A stretch of DNA of 64,000 nt from Bacteroidia bacterium (GTDB taxonomy: Bacteria; Bacteroidota; Bacteroidia; NS11-12g; UBA955), in the NCBI GenBank assembly GCA_023228875.1, contig JALOAG010000010.1:1-64000 (forward strand). The letters are read 5' to 3'. Below are positions 1-9,000 of the stretch, one piece after another (the first letter of the stretch is position 1; each line of letters starts with the position of its first letter). Position numbers and translations under genes: made by a program. Under the pieces are notes generated by a model that saw only the letters and a program-made list of their open reading frames with translations, was not told the origin of the DNA and searched no databases.

Positions 1-3000
1 GTAAGTGTTGAAAAATAAGGCAACAGGTACATGGCTGTTGCCTGAGATTTTAATCCGCTGTAAGCAGCATAAATATTCTCCAGCATCCAGGGAGAGAAAC
101 CGACATAGCCAACCACCACCACATTGGCATAAGTGCAACCACCCGGAGGGTCTGAAGTCATCATTGCATTTACTACATCCCCGTCCGCCCTGCCCAGCAA
201 ATCTGCTGCTGCCATAAAGTACCCGGGGTAGGGCGAAGGGGAGTTAAAGTAATTCCACAAATTAATAATATACATGGGGTTTGCATTGTTTAAAAACTGT
301 AAAAACAGGTTTCTGTCAGAAGCATAGAGATGCTCCAAAAATGTCGAAATCCCATTACTGCACAAATCATTTCCAAAACCCACCAAGCCTTTGTCTGAAA
401 CTATCATAGACACAAAGTCAGCATCGCTCATGTCGCTTATCACAGCATTCAACACATTAGAAGTTAACCCCAATATAATCCGGGGGTCAAGCTCATACAA
501 CACATTCATTGACTGGTTTGCAAGTTCCAGACCGGTAATCAACTCCATCTCACTACCTGCCCATGTATGCGCCTCCAACTCATCCACCGCAAAGTCTGCA
601 AAGGTCTCTGCACTGTGTTGCGACACCAAAAAGTTCACCACATCCTCGCAGGGAACATTCTGCTCAATCAGTTTCTCCACATGCTTGTTGCCATACACAG
701 CCACCACGTTGCCCTGCGCATCGCGCACATACCACGTCACCAAATGAGGCTGCTCCTCGTCTTCCACTGGCTTGGGCTTCACGATTTTTGCCAGCCTGTG
801 TCCCCCCGCATCATACAAAAACTCCAGGTCGGGCTTCTCGCTCTCCTCTGTCCTTATCACTTTCCTTATTTTGCCGTAGGCATTCCACACAATCTTTGCA
901 ATCTCCTCCGCATCGTCCCTCACCAGGTTGCCCAACTCGTCATACCCGTAGTTATTGTTTACATTAATTGTCGCATGAGCCGTATCAAAAGCGCCCATAT
1001 CGTCAATGTCATCTGCATAGTTACCACTGCTCACAGCATCGTTCACATGATACAGCCTGTTGCTGTGCAGCCCCTTGCCCGGGTCGCTCTTGTCAATCCA
1101 ATCATACCTGTAGGTCATATCGTCCATGTCCGCCTCCGTTGCGCTGCCGTTGCGTTTCAGGGTCAGTATGTTGCCCATTCCGTCATAAGTAAAACTCTCT
1201 GCAAAAGGAGCAGGCGCAGCACTTCCGCTGCTTTCCCACTCGTTATCGCCCAGGTCTATATTAAAGAAACTCCTAGCCTCTGCCAGGCGGTTCAACTGGT
1301 CATACTTATATGCTCCTCCGCGCACAGACGGGGCAATGGTTCTGCCCGTGCTATAGCTTGCAACATCGGGAATGGTTGTAACCATCCAGCCAATATTTCC
1401 GTTCCACAAATCTTTGCGCGCATCGAGCAGCTTGCTGCCTGTCACATCTGCCAGAAAGTAATCTCCGGATGCCACTCCTCCAATATGCTCGTAATCTCCC
1501 ACATAATACCCCAGGCTAAACCCAAACACATCCCGTGCTACAGAGCTTGTCGAAGTACCGTCATGCCCCACATCTCTGTCAGGCTCCAGCGTATTGCCGT
1601 TAACCCCTTTCAGCCAGCCATGAAGCGTATATACATAGTCCAGGCCCTGCACCCTCTCTTCCCCAAGCTCCATTCGTGCCAGAGGTCCGTGGTCATAGTA
1701 AAAATAACTTGCATCATTGTCCCAGTGCACACTGTCCCTGCTTGTATAAACTTCAATAATCCTGTTGTCGCTGTCATACCTGTACCAATGATGGTATTGG
1801 TCTGCCGCTCCGCTGTTGTAGTGAAACCTGTTCACATTTCCGCTCACCAAATCATAATCATACGTTATATGTTTTATATTCTGATTTATCCCTGCCAGTT
1901 CCGGTATCTCATGCACCAAATGGTCAACATTCCCATGAATATCGTAGCTGTAATGCGTAGCGTGGTTAAAAGTACCGCTGTTTCCGTCATACACCTCTTC
2001 ATAAGTAACACTTGCCACCCTTTTGCGCAGGTTTTGCTGAATCAGCACACCGCTTTCCGCAAACTGTGCATCATAGTATGTTTGAGAAACCTGTATTCTT
2101 CCTCCCGCAACAATCCAGGAACTGAACAAAGCATCATCTAGTTTTCTGTTAATAATCAGTTCCTCCGGCAACGTGTTATTTGTAATTTCTCCCACCTCGC
2201 TTATTCTTCCAAGTTCGTCAAACAGTGTGTAGCTGTAGGCAGGAGTGGTGCAATTAAACTGTTTGGTGTTTTGAGAAACAGAAAGCCTGCCAAGCTTATC
2301 ATACCAAAAACGAGAGGTAACAAAATCTGCCTCGTCCTCAATCAGCTTAACATACCCGTCTTCGCCAACTACTGCCAAATGGTTTCTGCCAATCACAAAC
2401 ATACTGTTCAAATCTTCCGTTGCTGCATCCATGTCTTTCTCCATCCAACCTGAACCAAAGTTTACGGTTTTAATCAACACTCCATTTGTTCCCACAACAT
2501 AGCCCCTTGCCATATCATAAAACACAATTCGCTTAAAATCAACGGCTCCCAAAGTTCCGGGAGCAGTCATTCCTCCAAAGCTCGGAGAAGTTTGATAAAT
2601 ATCCTCTGTTTTAAACAAAGCTTTGTTATCGCCACATGCAAACACATATTCATTCTTAATCTCAACCCCGTTCAGTTGTTCGGAAGCCGTGTAAACACTG
2701 TACCAGATAGTTTCGCCCGGTTTTCTGCGCCACACTTTGTCATCTCCCGCCATCACAGCCATTCCATCCCTGCTCACAGATATATCTCTCCATTCGGAAC
2801 TTGCCGTAGTGTTAAAACTCATCTGGCTTGCCCCAACCATATTCAACACTCCTTTTCGCGCATAGCTGTCAGTCCCGACAGCATACACCTCATCCGCTTT
2901 ATTCGCCCACACGGAGTGTATATTCGGATAAACACTTCCTGTTGTCAAAGGCAGGTTTAGCACCCAGGTATTTCCGCCATTACTTGTGTGCAAATTCACC

Positions 3001-6000
3001 CCCACATCTCCTGCTGTCAGTCCTGCTGCTCCGTTCAAATGCACATTTCGCAATCCCTGGGGTAAGCCGACCGTCTTGTTCCAGCTCCCGGACTGTTTCA
3101 TGCGTATTTCCCCCGCATGACCTCCAATAAGCACCTTGCCTGTACCAATGCCGTGTACTGCATACAGGTTTCCTGAAAAACCACCTGCTTGTTCTTTTTG
3201 CCAGGCATTCCCTGCATCAGAGGTTTTTAAAATAACCCCATTATTTCCTGCCACATAGTAAACAGCAGAAGAAGCAGCATAAACACCATTCAGTTGCTCA
3301 ACACTCAGCCCATGGTTAGAAATAACGGCTTCATCGCCCGTCAGCACAATCAATGTCCCATTTACTCCTGCCACAATTCCTTCCCCCTCCTCAAACATGT
3401 CAACAGCCCTCAAACTCAATGAGGTTTGAGCAGGAACAGTAATCCATTCGGCAGCGTTGTTTTCACTCTTAATCAAAGTTCCGTTTTCCCCCACAGCATA
3501 TAAAACGTCTGTTCCTGCAAGGGCTTTTACCTCATTCAGCCTCAAAGGATGAGTGTGGGTAGAAACATTAGACCAGGAAGAAACCCACTTATACAAAGTT
3601 CCGTTTTCTCCGCTGACAAATATCTTATCAGAGGCAAAAACAGAAAGGTAGTTCACATCTCCATCCCCTGCAACAGAGGCAGGAGTGCTTCCACTGCCGG
3701 GAGTACCGATAGAATTTGCAGGAGTACTGAAAAGAGTAGCAGGTTGGCTTGAGTTTTCCAGGACATACAAAGTTGTTCCGTCTGTTTTTAAATCAACATA
3801 CTCATGCCCGCTTCCTGTTTCGTCAGAAGTACCCCAACTGCCACTATGAGACATTCTGATTAGTTTGCCTCCTGCGGTTATTGCCGCCCCCAGGGCCGTA
3901 CTGTTAAAATAGATGTCAACAACAGGGTCATCGGTCAAACTTGCAACAAGTTCTGTTTGAGGAAGGGTTGCGGTTAAATCTGTTTTATAAACCTTTCCGT
4001 CTCCTTCAGCTTCTCCTGCCAAAAATACTTCTGAACTGCTGATAACCCACACAGAGCTAAGATTTATATCGGGCACTTGGAAAAAGGACATTCTTTCAAA
4101 CCAATAGCTTTCAGTAAAATCAATCTTCGCAACAATACCCGCATTTCCGACAGCCACACCAAGCCCGTCAGTCTTGTTATAAATATGAAAAGAATTATAC
4201 ACCCCTGCAGCAGAAAGAGCAATCCAATCAAGCCCTCCGTTTGTTGTTTGCCAAAACTTGCCGTTTGCATCCAAAACAATACCTTTATCTGTATCTTTAA
4301 AATATAAGTTGTTAATATTCAACGTCATTCCACAGGCAATTTGCCACCAATTTTCACCCCCATCGGAAGTACGCATCAATGTTCCTTCTGTTCCTGCCGC
4401 AAAACCATCATTAGAGTTAATCATATAAACCCTTCGCACTTCCCCTGCGCGGGTTTTCTTGTGAATATTTGTTGTTGTCCAATTGCTTCCCCAGTTACCG
4501 GTACTATAAACCTTTGCATAGCCCGAAGAATCCGCACTTATATATCCGGCACTTGCATCTTTAAAGCTGATTGACAGTAAATTTTCGCTCCCTAATCCTG
4601 TTACAGTTGACCAGGTTTCTCCGCCATCGTCTGTTTTTCTGCAAAAACCACTTTCCCCAATCACAATTCCGTTATCTTCATCTTTAAAATAGAGAGAAGT
4701 CAGGTTAGCCGTAACCCCTTCAGTCCAAACAGGCATGATTTTCCAGTTTTGCCCTCCATCAATTGTTTTTAAGAAAAGCCCGTGATTTCCCACCGCAAAA
4801 CCTTTATCGGTATCAATCATTTGCACTTTAAGCATGTCGTGCAATCTGATATCGGTCACTCTGTTCCAGTTATAACCACCGTCACTTGTCTTGTATATAT
4901 AGGCATCGCTTCCAATATTGCCTACGAGAAAACCATTGTTTGCATCAGAATAATAAACATCTGCAACATTCATCCCCGAAGGGATACCTGCAGCATCTTC
5001 CAGATACCAAATATCCATTTTGTCATGATCCGGTACGCTTTGTCTGGTCAGCTGATTCAAACTGTTATACTCATACACGGTTTGCAGATTGTGCGTTGTA
5101 AATACAGTTCTTGTATTATTGGTTCTGTCTTCATTTACCTTTTCAAGTTGAGTTGGAGACGTTATTGGTCTGACACCTTCCGGTGGAACAGTTCTGACCA
5201 AATTGCCTGCTTGGTCATAATAATACAAAGTATAATGATAATCCATTAATGGCATTTTCACAGTAAAAGTTTCCGGTGTGGAAAAAGTGAAACAATGCCC
5301 GTAATAAGTAGTTCTGAACCTTAGTGTAGCTTCTTGTACACTTGCCATATACTTTATGTATGCACGGGTATAAGCCAATTGTATTTTGTTTGATTCACAC
5401 GGGTCTGTAAACTCAAATGCAGGGACTTGGATTACATTTACAGGAGGGCTGCAAGGTCTGTATTTAAATTTAGTTCCGTAAGTTTGATGGTTATTTCTGG
5501 TCATCTTAATTTCTCTGTGAAAAGGGTAGTACAATTCCCCTTCTTCCAACTCAGACATAAGCCCGAAACTGCCAAAACCACCCAACATTGACACCTCTTC
5601 CTCTTCTTCGCAAAAATCTTCCACACTCGGAATATTAGGTAAGTTAGGGTTACTGCCGTATTTATTCACATAACTAAGATAACAGCTGCATTCAATTTCC
5701 GAATTCATTCCCGGGTCAGTTTTAAATTTATTTTTAAAATGCAAGTATTCCAACCAACAGTCAGGCTTTTGAGGGCATCCGGCATTCATGAATTCCTCTA
5801 AAGACATTGGAGGATTTGGAGGCGCGTCCCCATAACCAACTTCTACTTCATTCGTTAAAGGGTTGAAAACAGGTTGTTCCCTTAGATAGCGAGATTTTAT
5901 ATAGGTATAATAATTTAACAGGCATTCGCAATTTGCTTGCATTTCTGTGTGGGTAAAAGTGTAACTTCCTACATCATAATACTCTAACAAGAGAGACTTA

Positions 6001-9000
6001 ACCAATTTGTCCCTTAATCCATTACGATAGGTTGTATCGCAGCAATCATTGCAACCTTCAGGATCTTCAATCAATTCTTTATTAAATGGAGGTCCTCCCT
6101 CCTGGGCTGTTCTGAATTCAGGTAATTTACAGCCTCCTGTAGTAGGTAAATTGACATACTCGCTAAGTGTCATAGGATTGCTTAGATTGTAAAAATTATA
6201 TCCGGTGGGGTGTGGATTTGTTATAGAACTAATTACCAACCTTAAATATTTAATATACATTGCCAAACACTCGCAATCTATACCTGAAATATCTTCTATT
6301 TCTAAGGGGGCATTTGGATTTAAGCTATTGTAGCTGTTTACAAGCAATGCGTACTCCAAATACTCATCACACGCATCAGAATATTTGCAGGATAATGCAA
6401 GGAACTCGTACAGGCTCATAGGCTCTAATGTGTCATTATATGTCTCCAGATAGTAAGAATATTCCAACATACATTCACATTCTTGAGGTATGTATGATAA
6501 AACAAGCTTAAGCCCGAACGGATTATTTCCGAAGTAGTTTGAGTTAAACCTTCTTATGGTTTCTGTTAACTTTCTTTCATACGCATCTCCGTCTTCACAA
6601 AGAAGGTAATCTATTGCCGGAGGAATACCGGTTCCGTCACCGCCACCACCATCACAATTACCGCAACTCTTCATTTTTATACAGCTAATAAACCCACCTA
6701 ATTGTTCACTATAATCATCGTTAAAGTTTGCAGTAATCTTAAAGTAAGATGTAGCTCCGCCTTCTCCTTCAGATAAGTCGGGTATAAGCTCTGAAAGTGA
6801 AATCAAATCATTTTCTAAATCATTAACCCCATCGTAATAAGGGTCTGACCTGTAAAGTTCAATTTTGCAAATATTAAGCACATCGCTTGTTGATATATCC
6901 TGAATCTCTAAATCAAGGCTTAACCGGTCTGAAGAGATAAGCAGGTTTTTTACAATCACCTTGTCACTGAATGAACCAAAGTAAGAATGTAAAACATCGC
7001 TAAAGCCATGTGTAATATCATAATCACTCTCATTTTTATTTTGTATAACTAAATTTAATACATTCCTGATGTCATCTTTAACTGTATATTCCGGTCTGTC
7101 ACACAGGCTCAACGAAGGGGAAACGCAATTAAGAAAATCAAGTCTTCCGTATGTTTTATGAGCATGTATCCATAATGGTTTTAAAACATCTGCACCATCA
7201 TCAATCCATGCCAAAATTCTAAAAGAGTTACTATGGGTTGGCTCCGGCTCAATAGTGATGACTTCAAAATAAACAATCTTATTTAAGTCGGCATGTGTAA
7301 AAGGCTGATTATCTATGTATTTATCATCATACGAATCAAAATAAATAAACTCATTTGGAGCATTTGAAAGAATTAATTCAAATTCGCCACTTCCATTATA
7401 CCTCCAACCGGCATCGCCATAATTGTCAGGGAATAAATTGGGGGTTAAAAGTAACTCATAGTTGCTTTCTAAAACAACAATTGAGGCACTTTGAAGTTCA
7501 TCATTATAAGTCAATGCACTCAATAGAGAAATTAAACTCTTTGAATAATCGGTCATTATACATCTGCTCGCAAATACGCAATCATCGAATTTAAAACAAC
7601 TTCTCAGCACCACATTTAAAATATTCGTTGTTGTACTCAATTCGGCTTTAAACTGAGCAAAACCATTTGCAGGTGTCATTGCCATATCTGCCATATATTC
7701 AAAGTCAAACAGCTTTGTCACGTCTGCCCAATCATATCCAACAGGTAAATAAAGTGTTATTGGACAAGTAGTTATATCGGAAGTGTTATTAATATCCCTG
7801 AAAAAGATTCGAAGCACATGCAGGCTGTCAACACTATGTTCAACTATCCATTCCATTTCATGTTCAAAATCCCCGTCACCTATTCCACTAATGCCCTTTA
7901 TTATTTCAGAATACAATTGCTTAGAAAAGTATTGGCTATTAATCAGGCTATGGTCTGTCAGGTGATTTTCATCACTGACCGTATTAATTATTAATTCGGA
8001 AAGCTGGACATCAAACTGGCATTTTCCGGTCATTTCAATCATGCTGTATGCAGCCAATTCTTCATCAATATCTATTGGAGAGGTCTCTCCCAGGTTAAAT
8101 CTTCTTTCTTTTGTAATATAATATTTCCATCTGTCATGAGAGCATACCTTACCATCAGATTCGAAAAGACTATAAGCATATGAATCCAGTCTGAAAAGTT
8201 TGTAAGCAGGAGGGTTGTAATGATCTACACCAATGCAAAGGTTAACACCGGTATTACATTCCCCTTCAAGGATTGCTTTGTCTGCCTGACGTTTAATTAA
8301 TACTTGTTTTATGGAGTTGTATAAACTTTTATACTTGTTCCACATCAAATTATTTTCTTCAGTAGTCCCTTCGCCAAACCCTATACAGCTGCCGGGGAAA
8401 ATTACACCATGGTATCCGGGGCAATTTATGCCGATTGATGCAACTTCTTTAACGCTAAATCCTGTCTCATCATAAGAAGCAAGCAGTTGCTTCATCATAT
8501 CCTTTAAATCGGTATTGTAGTGTGTAAAAAAAGGGTCTTTATCAACCAGTGCATCTTCATCTGTATCAGAAATATATCCATTTATGACTGCTTCACTATA
8601 TGTCTCGACATTCATAAAGGCTCTGTCAAACTCTTCACTACTTATTATTTGTTCCCCAACCTTCTCTTTTACATTGCTTAAGCACCATTCATAATAGCAA
8701 TATTCCGGATGATGCCGCACAAGTGAATATGCCCAGGAAGGCTGCCAGAACTGCACAAAATCCTTGATGCTCCGCAAGTTTTCCGGATAACTGTAAACAA
8801 CGCCATTCTCTTCAAAAGTTGAATGAGATAAAGGGTAGTAAACTCCTTCAGTTTGGGTTAATTTAATTTTAGATCGTGTTTTTAAATCTTTGTTGTAAAA
8901 ACCAATATTGTTTTCTAGTTTAGGTCTTCTCCAAAAAGCTGCATCTTCATTTGTATAAGCCAAACCTCCATCCGACAATTTGTTTAATGGATTAAAGATA

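Noticed and set aside
567..2141. A 524-codon plus-strand frame
   Set aside because: It lies exactly antisense to the YD-repeat part of the giant RHS gene, whose minus-strand reading gives coherent RHS motifs. The plus frame gives low-complexity His/Cys/Ile-rich sequence without domain signals.
4782..5249. A 155-codon plus-strand frame
   Set aside because: Antisense shadow of the propeller-coding region; the protein shows no recognisable pattern.
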